Shown here: piece by piece, positions 1 to 5,485 of the stretch
Position numbering within the stretch: position 1 is the first letter of the stretch
Layout: every line of letters begins with the position of its first letter
Assembly: GCA_028698765.1 (NCBI GenBank)
Contig: JAQVVW010000123.1
Location: forward strand, 1-5,485
Reading direction: 5' to 3'
Source: Methanoculleus sp.
Lineage (GTDB): Archaea; Halobacteriota; Methanomicrobia; Methanomicrobiales; Methanoculleaceae
Length of the DNA: 5,485 nucleotides
Position numbers and translations under genes: made by a program
The notes under the pieces: generated by a model
Databases searched by the model: none
What the model saw: only the letters and a program-made list of their open reading frames with translations
Told to the model about the DNA's origin: nothing

Positions 1-33
1 AACGAACTGATTCGCATAGAGGAGCTGATCTAA
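1..33 (+). CDS. eno: C-terminal end of probable enolase (partial)
   Basis: Only the last ten codons and the TAA stop are in the window; they read [10 protein letters not shown]. Enolases commonly end with a similar stretch (N-x-L-x-R-I-E-E), and in many euryarchaea eno lies directly upstream of rpsB, so enolase (2-phosphoglycerate to phosphoenolpyruvate, glycolysis and gluconeogenesis) is the natural call. The evidence is ten residues plus gene order, so it stays provisional. The stop is one base from the rpsB start, and the rpsB ribosome binding site lies inside this coding end, which suggests co-transcription and coupled translation. Confidence 0.6.
   Translation, partial: NELIRIEELI
20..30 (+). 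promoter_or_regulatory. Ribosome binding site for rpsB
   Basis: AGGAGCTGATC matches the archaeal anti-Shine-Dalgarno complement AGGAGGTGATC at 10 of 11 positions. It lies inside the last codons of the upstream gene and ends four bases before the TTG at 35. This supports the TTG as the rpsB start over the in-frame ATG at 77, which has no comparable site. Confidence 0.75.
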
Positions 34-34
34 T

Positions 35-652
35 TTGACAGGAAACGAACTTGAGATTGAACTGAAAGAACCGCTGATGCCCGTCGAGGAGTACCTTGCG
101 GCAGGTGTGCACATCGGCACCCAGCAGAAGAGCAAGGATATGATGAAGTTCATCTACCGCGTCCGCGGGGATGGGCTGTACATCCTGGACATCCAGGCGA
201 CCGACGAGCGGATCAAGACTGCAGCGAAGTTCCTTTCGCAGTACGAGCCTTCGAAGATCCTGGTCGTCACCTCCCGGCAGTACGGCCAGTACCCGGCCAA
301 GAAGTTCGCCGATGCGATCGGCGGCATGGCGGTCGTCGGCCGCTTCATCCCCGGGATGCTCACCAACCAGCGCTTACACGGCTTAAACACCTACATCGAG
401 CCGGACGTCGTCGTGGTGACCGATCCCATCGGCGATGCCCAGGCGATCAACGAGGCCGTCCAGACCGGTATCCCGATCGTCGCGCTCTGCGACACCAACA
501 ACACGACGAAGTACGTCGATCTGGTCATCCCGACGAACAACAAGGGTCGGAAGGCGCTCTCGGTGATCTACTACATCCTGACAAAGGAACTGCTCCGTCT
601 GCGCGGTGTGACCACGTCGCTCACGCCCGAAGACTTTGAGACAGAGTTATAA
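35..652 (+). CDS. rpsB: 30S ribosomal protein S2 (archaeal uS2)
   Basis: This is the 205-residue S2 protein of the small ribosomal subunit, a peripheral protein of the 30S body-head region. It shows the N-terminal S2 signature [11 protein letters not shown] (residues 20-30), the [13 protein letters not shown] segment (41-53), the [13 protein letters not shown] segment (80-92), and the second signature region with PDVVVVTDP (123-131) and [12 protein letters not shown] (145-156). The acidic tail ends TPEDFETEL. The length fits archaeal S2, which is shorter than the roughly 240-residue bacterial protein. The start is a TTG, chosen because a near-perfect Shine-Dalgarno site sits just upstream and the N-terminus [13 protein letters not shown] resembles Methanomicrobiales S2. 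The ATG at 77 would remove 14 residues. It follows the probable eno stop by one base and precedes the MEMO gene by 28 bases. Confidence 0.97.
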   Translation: MTGNELEIELKEPLMPVEEYLAAGVHIGTQQKSKDMMKFIYRVRGDGLYILDIQATDERIKTAAKFLSQYEPSKILVVTSRQYGQYPAKKFADAIGGMAVVGRFIPGMLTNQRLHGLNTYIEPDVVVVTDPIGDAQAINEAVQTGIPIVALCDTNNTTKYVDLVIPTNNKGRKALSVIYYILTKELLRLRGVTTSLTPEDFETEL

Positions 653-680
653 GATCCGAAGCACAAGAGCTCGATCGTTG

Positions 681-1469
681 ATGGATATGCGCCCATGCAG
701 TGTAGCGGGAATGTTTTATCCTGCCGAGCCCAGGCATCTGGAGCAACTGCTGGAGACATTCTTCCAGAAAAAGGCCCCGGGGATACTATCCCGGGGGATC
801 GTCTCTCCCCACGCCGGATACGTCTACTCGGGAGAGACCGGAGCCTGTGCATTCTCTACCATACCCCCTGATTTTGACGGCACGTTTCTGGTCATAGGCC
901 CGAGTCACCGTGGATACATGACCTCTGCCTCCGCCGTACCGTGGGAGACCCCGCTCGGGCTCGTCGATGTCGATACAGAGTTCATCGACGCGATGGATAT
1001 CGAGATAGACGAAGCATCGCACCGGAACGAGCACTCGATCGAGGTGCAGATGCCGTTCATAAAATACCGGTTCCCGAGAGCAAGGGCCGCACCCGTTCTC
1101 ATGGGAGAACAGACCTACGAAGCGGCAGAGAACCTTGCGGAGCACCTGCTCCAGGCAGTCGAGCAGACGAGACGGGACGTGCGGATCGTCGCCTCGAGCG
1201 ACTTCTCCCATTACGTCCCGGACGAGGTGGCCCGGCGGCAGGACCTGCACGTGATCGACGCGCTCAAGACCCTGGACATACCCGAGTTTTACCGGCGGCT
1301 CCAGGAGACACACGCTACGGTCTGCGGCTACGGCCCGATCGCGACCATGTGCATGGTATGCCGGTCGCTCGGTGCAGAGAGAGCAGAACTCTTACGGTAT
1401 ACGACGAGCGGCGACGTGACGGAGGATCACAATCAGGTAGTGGGGTATGCAGCGATAGCGGTGGTCTGA
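681..1469 (+). CDS. MEMO family protein (MEMO1 / AmmeMemoRadiSam-system protein B family)
   Basis: This 262-residue protein belongs to the MEMO family, whose fold resembles class III extradiol dioxygenases (LigB). Visible family blocks are SVAGMFYP (7-14), SPHAGYVYSG (42-51), GPSHRGYM (73-80), NEHSIEVQMPF (116-126), SSDFSHY (172-178), CGYGPI (215-220) and the C-terminal DVTEDHNQVVGYAA region. His44, His76 and Cys215 line up with human MEMO1 His49, His81 and Cys244, reported as metal-site residues, so a metal site appears intact; His177 is another conserved histidine. The human protein is linked to copper/iron handling and redox control; the archaeal role is not established. Upstream TTG codons at 636 and 678 are in frame, but the ATG at 681 gives the normal family N-terminus. 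ATG 687 is possible; the Shine-Dalgarno signal (AGAG at 666-669) is weak. Its stop abuts the mevalonate kinase start. It uses ATA, AGA and GGA codons more than its neighbours. Confidence 0.93.
   Translation: MDMRPCSVAGMFYPAEPRHLEQLLETFFQKKAPGILSRGIVSPHAGYVYSGETGACAFSTIPPDFDGTFLVIGPSHRGYMTSASAVPWETPLGLVDVDTEFIDAMDIEIDEASHRNEHSIEVQMPFIKYRFPRARAAPVLMGEQTYEAAENLAEHLLQAVEQTRRDVRIVASSDFSHYVPDEVARRQDLHVIDALKTLDIPEFYRRLQETHATVCGYGPIATMCMVCRSLGAERAELLRYTTSGDVTEDHNQVVGYAAIAVV
775..797 (+). repeat. Imperfect inverted repeat inside MEMO gene
   Basis: The arms are 775-785 and 787-797, complementary at 10 of 11 positions with one G-G mismatch (779/793). A realistic RNA hairpin would close at G782-C790 around the loop ATACTAT. 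It lies in codons 32-39 of the MEMO gene. There is no trailing T-run, so it does not look like a terminator; a chance result of the coding sequence is quite possible. Confidence 0.45.
801..838 (+). repeat. Perfect 9-bp inverted repeat inside MEMO gene
   Basis: GTCTCTCCC (801-809) is the exact reverse complement of GGGAGAGAC (830-838), with a 20-base spacer. It begins four bases after the previous inverted repeat and covers the codons for the conserved SPHAGYVYSG motif. The pairing is certain from the sequence; any function is not. Confidence 0.45.
1460..1465 (+). promoter_or_regulatory. Likely ribosome binding site for mevalonate kinase
   Basis: GGTGGT differs from the core GGAGGT at one base and ends four bases before the TTG start at 1470. 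It lies in the last codons of the MEMO gene, the same layout as the rpsB site inside the upstream gene. It supports the otherwise unusual TTG start. Confidence 0.5.
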
Positions 1470-2339
1470 TTGGCAACGTGGAGCGCACCGGGCAAGGTCT
1501 TCCTGTTCGGCGAGCATGCAGTGGTCTACGGGAAACCGGGAGTCGCGATGGCGATCAAGCCGCGCGTCTTCGTCACGGTGAGGAAGTCGCGCAACCCGAC
1601 CCGCCCGAAGTCGCCCTACATCGACGAGTGTTTCAGGATGATGGGGACCCGGGGCAGCGTCTATGTCCATTCCCAGCTCCAGAGTTCGTCGGGGCTCGGG
1701 TCGTCGGCCGCGGTGACGGTGGCGACGCTCTCTGCGATCAACGATGAGTTCAATCTCGGGCACACCCGCGAGTACATCGCCGAGACCGCGTTCGTCATCG
1801 AGAAGAAGGTCCAGAAAGGGAGGGCAAGCCCCACCGACACCTACGTCTCTACGAACGGAGGGATGGTGCTGATCACGGGGAACTCCAAGCGGAGACTGCC
1901 GCCTGAGAACCTGCAGGTCGTCGTGGGGAACACCCTGGTGCCGCACAGCACCGCGAAGATGGTGGAACAGGTCGGGAACCTGCAACGGAAGCATCCCGAG
2001 GTCGCGAACCCGATCCTGGACGCCATCGGGGCCCTGACGCTTGCCGCCCTCCATAACATCGGCAACCCGAAGGAACTCGGGCAGTATATGGATATGAACC
2101 ACGCCCTCCTGGAGGCGCTCGGTGTGGGACACCCGGTGAGCAGCAAACTCGTGCTTGCGGCGCGGGCAAGCGGCGCGTACGGTGCGAAGATCACGGGAGC
2201 GGGAGGCGGCGGGTGCATCATCGCTCTCTGCCCGAGGCGTGCAAAGAGCCGGGTTGCCGGGGCGATCGAGGCCTGCGAAGGGCGGGCGATCATCACGACG
2301 ATAGATACGGAAGGCGCGAGAAAGGAGAAGCATGACTGA
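1470..2339 (+). CDS. mvk: Mevalonate kinase (GHMP kinase family)
   Basis: This cytoplasmic enzyme phosphorylates mevalonate with ATP to give mevalonate 5-phosphate, the first committed kinase step toward archaeal isoprenoid lipids. The 289-residue protein has all three GHMP motifs: the N-terminal SAPGKVFLFGEHAVVYG (5-21, with the conserved Lys9), the glycine-rich ATP loop SSGLGSSAA (73-81), and KITGAGGGGCI (240-250). The segment KGRASPTDTYVSTNGG (116-131) carries the presumed catalytic Asp123. The N-terminal GEHAVVYG block favours mevalonate kinase over homoserine kinase or phosphomevalonate decarboxylase. It is compact, like other archaeal forms and well below the roughly 400 residues of animal enzymes. 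The start is a TTG directly after the MEMO TGA stop (TGATTG); MATWSAPGK places motif 1 where expected, and no ATG lies before it. It overlaps ipk by eight bases, suggesting coupled synthesis of two enzymes of the same pathway. Confidence 0.96.
   Translation: MATWSAPGKVFLFGEHAVVYGKPGVAMAIKPRVFVTVRKSRNPTRPKSPYIDECFRMMGTRGSVYVHSQLQSSSGLGSSAAVTVATLSAINDEFNLGHTREYIAETAFVIEKKVQKGRASPTDTYVSTNGGMVLITGNSKRRLPPENLQVVVGNTLVPHSTAKMVEQVGNLQRKHPEVANPILDAIGALTLAALHNIGNPKELGQYMDMNHALLEALGVGHPVSSKLVLAARASGAYGAKITGAGGGGCIIALCPRRAKSRVAGAIEACEGRAIITTIDTEGARKEKHD
2323..2327 (+). promoter_or_regulatory. Ribosome binding site for ipk
   Basis: AGGAG within AAAGGAGAAGC lies four bases before the ATG at 2332 and inside the 3' end of mvk. 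It fixes the ipk start and the 8-nt overlap with mvk. Confidence 0.8.
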
Positions 2340-3090
2340 GAGGGTGGTACTGAAACTGGGGGGGAGCGTGATCACCGACAAGTCGGGGAACTGTGCCATC
2401 GATCACGCCCGCCTGCGCGAGATTGCGGGGGAACTCGCCGCACACAGAGAGACCGCTCTCGTGCTCGTCCACGGTGCGGGGTCGTGCGGGCATCCCGAGG
2501 CCCGGCGTTACCGGATCAACGACGGTCTCGCCGGAGATAACGTCCCCGGTGTCTACGAGACGCATACCGCCGTCTCAAGCCTGAACGCGGCGGTCGTCAC
2601 CGCCCTGCGGGACGCGGGGGTCGAGGCGATCGGTATTCACCCTCTCGACCTCTGTCTCGCCGAAGACGGGCGCCTGGTCTCGTTCGAGACCCGCCACATC
2701 GCCGAAATGACGGAACACGGCATTGTGCCCGTGCTGCACGGCGACGTGGTGATGGACCGGCTCCGGGGCTCCTGCATCGTCTCGGGCGACCAGCTCGTGA
2801 CCCGTCTTGCCGCCGCTCTCAAAAGCAGGCGCGTGGGGCTTGCGACGGACGTTCCCGGCGTCCTCGCGAACGGCGCGGTCGTCCCGCGGATCGACCGGAG
2901 CACGGCAGAGTCGCTCGATGTCGGCGGGTCGGGAAACACCGACGTGACCGGGGGGATGCGAGGCAAACTTGCGGAACTCCTGGCGCTGGCCGATGCCGGC
3001 ATCGATTCACACATCTTCCATGTCTCGAAGATCGGCCGGTTCCTGGACGGCACCGGGCATGGCGGAACAACGATAACCGCAAAGGAGTAA
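2332..3090 (+). CDS. ipk: Isopentenyl phosphate kinase (amino acid kinase family)
   Basis: This enzyme phosphorylates isopentenyl phosphate with ATP to give isopentenyl diphosphate, the step that distinguishes the archaeal mevalonate route from the classical one. The 252-residue protein is a typical IPK length. It has the amino acid kinase start VLKLGGSVIT (6-15, Lys8 as the likely phosphate-contacting lysine; Lys17 also conserved), the IPK-specific VHGAGSCGHP (46-55) with the presumed catalytic His54, VLHGDVV (134-140), ISP-binding-domain-like SGDQL (151-155), ATDVPGVL (171-178), and NTDVTGGMRGKL (202-213). The active-site histidine separates IPK from acetylglutamate, aspartate and UMP kinases. 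Most IPKs I recall read GSFGH here, so Cys52 in place of Phe is unusual. The ATG has a good Shine-Dalgarno site and overlaps mvk by eight bases; fni follows after three bases, so the pathway genes are translated as a unit. Confidence 0.95.
   Translation: MTERVVLKLGGSVITDKSGNCAIDHARLREIAGELAAHRETALVLVHGAGSCGHPEARRYRINDGLAGDNVPGVYETHTAVSSLNAAVVTALRDAGVEAIGIHPLDLCLAEDGRLVSFETRHIAEMTEHGIVPVLHGDVVMDRLRGSCIVSGDQLVTRLAAALKSRRVGLATDVPGVLANGAVVPRIDRSTAESLDVGGSGNTDVTGGMRGKLAELLALADAGIDSHIFHVSKIGRFLDGTGHGGTTITAKE
3081..3087 (+). promoter_or_regulatory. Ribosome binding site for fni
   Basis: AAAGGAG sits six bases before the ATG at 3094 and immediately before the ipk TAA stop, which it abuts. It supports the fni start and coupling to ipk. 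Confidence 0.8.
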
Positions 3091-3093
3091 ACC

Positions 3094-4146
3094 ATGACAA
3101 AAGAGACCGCCACGTCTTCAAGAAAACGGGATCACCTGCAGATCTGCTGCGAGCAGCCCGTCGAGGCCGGCGACGCCGGATTCGGGGACGTGCGCCTGGT
3201 GCATAACGCCCTTCCCGAGTGCGATATGGACGCGATCGAGACGAAGACGCGATTCCTTGATCGAGCGCTCGGCTCCCCCCTCTTCATTGCAGCGATGACC
3301 GGAGGACATCCGGACACCCTCGAGGTGAACCGGCGGCTCGCACGGGCCGCCGAACGCTACAACCTCGGCATGGGTGTCGGTTCTCAGCGAGCGGCATTGG
3401 AGAAGCCCGAACTGGAGGGGAGTTTCACCGTCGTGCGGGAGGAAGCGCCACACGCGTTCCTCTGCGCGAACCTGGGAATCATCCAGCTCCGCGACCACGG
3501 CATCGAGTGGGTGGAACGGGCTGTCGAGATGATCGATGCACAGGCGATCGCCATCCACATCAATTCACTCCAGGAAGCGATTCAGCCGGAGGGCGATCAC
3601 AACGCAGAGGGGTGCATCGAAGCGCTGCGCAACCTCTGCAACGAGTTCTCCTACCCCGTCATCGTGAAGGAGACGGGTTCCGGCATATCGGCCGGAACCG
3701 CAAGAATTATCCGGGGTGCCGGAGCAAGCGCCATCGATATCGGCGGCTACGGGGGCACGTCGTGGGCGAAGATTGAACGCCTGCGGGCGAGCGGCCCCGA
3801 ACTCGCCGATCTCGGGGAGGCATTCCTCTCGTGGGGCATACCGACGGTGGTGAGCCTCTGTGAGGTGCGGACGGCCGGAGGCCCGATCATCGCGACGGGC
3901 GGACTCCGAACGGGCATCGATATCGCGAAGGCCGTTGCTCTCGGGGCGGACCTCGGGGGCATGGCGCTTCCCCTCTTGAAACCGGCCATGGAGAGCGACG
4001 ATGCGCTCTTTGCAGCCGTCGAGGCGATGCACCGCGAACTCCGCGTGGCGATGTTCCTGACGGGATCCCGGTCTGTAGCGGATCTCCGGCACACCAGGAC
4101 GTATATAACCGGCCTGACCCGGCAAATGATTGAAAACAGCGACTAA
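3094..4146 (+). CDS. fni: Type 2 isopentenyl-diphosphate delta-isomerase (FMN-dependent)
   Basis: This flavoenzyme interconverts IPP and DMAPP, supplying the starter unit for prenyl chain growth; it needs reduced FMN and Mg2+. The 350-residue TIM-barrel protein is of normal length. Visible blocks are SRKRDHL (9-15, substrate diphosphate contact), FIAAMTGG (64-71, FMN site), GMGVGSQR (92-99), ANLG (125-128), HINSLQEAIQPEGD (155-168), KETGSGIS (192-199), DIGGYGGTSWAKIE (215-228) and ATGGLRTG (267-274, FMN phosphate). Within HxNxxQE, Gln160 is the presumed acid-base residue and Glu161 the Mg2+ ligand. It is unrelated to the Nudix-type isomerase (type 1). A strong hairpin-forming sequence falls in the codons for GSGISAG. 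It starts three bases after ipk with its own Shine-Dalgarno site, and ends 28 bases before the RNase J gene. Confidence 0.97.
   Translation: MTKETATSSRKRDHLQICCEQPVEAGDAGFGDVRLVHNALPECDMDAIETKTRFLDRALGSPLFIAAMTGGHPDTLEVNRRLARAAERYNLGMGVGSQRAALEKPELEGSFTVVREEAPHAFLCANLGIIQLRDHGIEWVERAVEMIDAQAIAIHINSLQEAIQPEGDHNAEGCIEALRNLCNEFSYPVIVKETGSGISAGTARIIRGAGASAIDIGGYGGTSWAKIERLRASGPELADLGEAFLSWGIPTVVSLCEVRTAGGPIIATGGLRTGIDIAKAVALGADLGGMALPLLKPAMESDDALFAAVEAMHRELRVAMFLTGSRSVADLRHTRTYITGLTRQMIENSD
3676..3699 (+). repeat. Perfect 9-bp hairpin inside fni
   Basis: GGTTCCGGC (3676-3684) and GCCGGAACC (3691-3699) are exact reverse complements around the six-base loop ATATCG. It encodes the active-site segment GSGISAG. 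There is no following T-run, so it is not a normal archaeal terminator. It may simply follow from Gly/Ser/Ala codon choice. Confidence 0.5.
4101..4108 (+). promoter_or_regulatory. Possible TATA box of an internal promoter before RNase J
   Basis: GTATATAA lies in the last part of fni in otherwise GC-rich sequence. A TATA box here would place transcription start about 25 bases downstream, near 4130-4135, leaving a leader of about 40 bases before the RNase J ATG at 4175. The upstream bases are only weakly like a BRE element. It encodes Tyr-Ile-Thr of fni, so it may be chance. Confidence 0.3.
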
Positions 4147-4163
4147 CAACGGAAAAACTCTAC

Positions 4164-4170
4164 AAGGAGG
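4164..4170 (+). promoter_or_regulatory. Ribosome binding site for RNase J
   Basis: AAGGAGG, four bases before the ATG at 4175, is among the best Shine-Dalgarno matches in the window. It lies in a true intergenic gap, unlike the other sites, so RNase J can be translated independently of fni. Confidence 0.85.
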
Positions 4171-4174
4171 CTAC

Positions 4175-5485
4175 ATGGATATTGAAATCATAGCAGTGGG
4201 CGGATATAACGAAGTCGGTAGAAATATGACTGCCGTCCGCTGCGGAAAAGAGATTGTCATCTTTGATATGGGCCTGCGGCTCGACCAGGTGATGATCCAC
4301 GAGGATGCTGATATCGAGAATATGCATTCCCTGGACCTGATCGAGATGAAGGCCATTCCTGATGACACCATCATGAATGCTATCGAGGGGAGCGTCAAGG
4401 CTATCGTCTGTTCGCACGGACACCTTGACCATATCGGTGCGATCCCGAAACTGGCGCACCGCTACAACGCCCCGATCATCAGCACGCCCTACACTTCGGA
4501 ACTGATCCGGCAGCAGATTGCAGGCGAACAGAAGTTCGGGGTGAACAACAAACTCTTCGCCCTGAAAGCCGGGCAGCGCTACACCATCTCCCCGCACCTG
4601 ACGCTCGAGTTCGTGCGTGCCCAGCACTCGATCATCGACACCGTCTTCCCGGTCCTGCACACCCCGCGGGGCGCGGTCGTCTACGCAAACGACTTCAAAC
4701 TCGACCGGACGCCGGTGCTCGGGGAGCCCCCGGACTTTGCCCGGCTGCGCCAGATCGGGAAGGAGGGCGTCATCGCTCTCATCACGGAGAGCGTCAACAT
4801 CGCCGACAAGGGCCGCTGCCCGAGCGAGCGGGTCGCGCGGGACCTGGTGCGGGACACTATCACGAGTTACGAGGACGACAAGAGCGCCATATTCGTCTCG
4901 ACGTTCTCGTCGCACATCTCCCGCGTGAAGACGATCGCCGAATGTGCTCACGAGATCGGCAGAAAACCGGTCCTGCTCGGGCGCTCGATGGAGCGCTACA
5001 GCTCGGCGGCCGAACAACTCAAACTGGTCGGGTTCCCCGAGACCCTCTCGATGTTCGGCAACCGGCGGACGGTTGACCGGACGCTGCGGCGGATCATGAA
5101 GACCGGGAAGGACAAGTTCCTCCCGATCGTCACCGGCCACCAGGGAGAATCGGGCGCCATCCTCACAAGGATCGTGATGGGGGATACCCCCTACAAGCTG
5201 GAGAAGGGCGACAAGATCCTCTTCTCGGCGAAGGTGATCCCGAACCCGATGAACCACGGGCAGCGCTACCTGGTCGAGGCCCGTGCGAAGATGGCGGGCG
5301 TGCGGATCTTCGACGACCTGCACGTCTCGGGCCACGCGTACAAAGAGGATCACTACGAGTTCCTCCACCTCTTGAACCCGCAGCACGTCATCCCGTCCCA
5401 CGGCGACATCGGGATGACCGGCGAGTACGCGAAGTTCGCGGAGGAGATCGGGTATACCCTCGACAACGACCTTCACGTCATGAGG
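4175..5485 (+). CDS. Archaeal RNase J (metallo-beta-lactamase/beta-CASP ribonuclease), 3' end beyond window
   Basis: The open frame runs 437 codons to the window edge without a stop. The protein matches archaeal RNase J, a cytoplasmic Zn-dependent ribonuclease; characterised archaeal members degrade RNA 5' to 3'. Order of motifs: MDIEIIAVGGYNEVGRNM start, motif I Asp31 (FDMG), motif II HGHLDH (81-86), motif III His151 (AQHS), motif IV Asp173 (ANDFKLD), then beta-CASP motif A Glu205 (TES), the GHQGE block (321-325), motif B His387 (SGHA) and motif C His409 (PSHGD). All expected metal ligands are present, so it should be active. Archaeal RNase J is about 450 residues without the bacterial C-terminal domain, so only a few residues are probably missing. 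It lacks the KH domains of the archaeal CPSF-type proteins. The ATG has a strong Shine-Dalgarno site. The first 70 or so codons are distinctly less GC-rich than the rest. Confidence 0.93.
   Translation, partial: MDIEIIAVGGYNEVGRNMTAVRCGKEIVIFDMGLRLDQVMIHEDADIENMHSLDLIEMKAIPDDTIMNAIEGSVKAIVCSHGHLDHIGAIPKLAHRYNAPIISTPYTSELIRQQIAGEQKFGVNNKLFALKAGQRYTISPHLTLEFVRAQHSIIDTVFPVLHTPRGAVVYANDFKLDRTPVLGEPPDFARLRQIGKEGVIALITESVNIADKGRCPSERVARDLVRDTITSYEDDKSAIFVSTFSSHISRVKTIAECAHEIGRKPVLLGRSMERYSSAAEQLKLVGFPETLSMFGNRRTVDRTLRRIMKTGKDKFLPIVTGHQGESGAILTRIVMGDTPYKLEKGDKILFSAKVIPNPMNHGQRYLVEARAKMAGVRIFDDLHVSGHAYKEDHYEFLHLLNPQHVIPSHGDIGMTGEYAKFAEEIGYTLDNDLHVMR

Noticed and set aside
636..680. A 15-residue N-terminal extension of MEMO from the TTG at 636.
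   Set aside because: It would overlap the end of rpsB, has no family similarity, and the ATG at 681 gives the expected MEMO N-terminus.
653..680. A promoter or terminator between rpsB and MEMO.
   Set aside because: The 28-base gap contains no TATA-like element, no T-run and no clear stem, so it reads as a plain intra-operon spacer.
941..1747. A 268-codon plus-strand frame overlapping MEMO and mevalonate kinase in another frame.
   Set aside because: The translation is Arg/Gly-rich low-complexity shadow sequence and it crosses a well-supported gene junction.
1392..2399. A 335-codon minus-strand open frame opposite mevalonate kinase.
   Set aside because: It spans three plus-strand genes with complete family motifs, has no Shine-Dalgarno support that I can see, and its Arg/His/Pro-rich translation matches no known protein.
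4774..4793. A 7-bp hairpin (CGCTCTC / GAGAGCG) in the RNase J gene.
   Set aside because: A stem this short is expected by chance in GC-rich coding sequence, and it has no terminator-like T-run.
4160..5476. A 438-codon open frame on the minus strand opposite RNase J.
   Set aside because: It mirrors the RNase J gene almost exactly, its protein is rich in Arg, Asp and Val with no recognisable motif, and high-GC codon use readily leaves antisense frames open. The plus strand carries all RNase J catalytic motifs.

Overview
The window looks like a piece of the conserved core-gene cluster of a euryarchaeal methanogen, most probably a high-GC member of the Methanomicrobiales close to Methanoculleus. 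That placement rests on the S2 and isoprenoid protein sequences, the archaeal gene order, TTG starts and Shine-Dalgarno sites matching the archaeal GGAGGTGATC consensus; it is recognition from memory, not a search result. There is no mobile element, CRISPR array, tRNA or rRNA gene, and no toxin or defence gene.

Layout, all on the + strand and tightly packed: the last ten codons of a probable enolase gene (1-33); rpsB for ribosomal protein S2 (35-652); a MEMO-family gene (681-1469); mevalonate kinase (1470-2339); isopentenyl phosphate kinase (2332-3090); type 2 isopentenyl-diphosphate isomerase (3094-4146); and an archaeal RNase J that runs off the right edge (4175 onward). The junctions are 1 nt, 28 nt, 0 nt, an 8-nt overlap, 3 nt and 28 nt, so the set reads as one operon with translational coupling. 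No stretch of 300 bases lacks a gene.

Three genes carry out steps of the archaeal mevalonate route to membrane lipids: mevalonate kinase makes mevalonate 5-phosphate, isopentenyl phosphate kinase turns isopentenyl phosphate into IPP, and Fni interconverts IPP and DMAPP. The dehydration and decarboxylation steps between the first two are not encoded here. In related archaea a prenyl diphosphate synthase gene (idsA) commonly follows RNase J; that is an expectation about sequence beyond the window. S2 and RNase J tie the cluster to translation and RNA turnover, and MEMO is the member whose archaeal role is least settled.

I did not find an undescribed system. The items most worth a second look are the MEMO protein in this setting, a TATA-like element that may give RNase J its own promoter, the low-GC start of the RNase J gene, the TTG starts placed directly at upstream stop codons, a Phe-to-Cys change beside the IPK catalytic histidine, and three strong inverted repeats inside coding sequence (two of them adjacent in MEMO).
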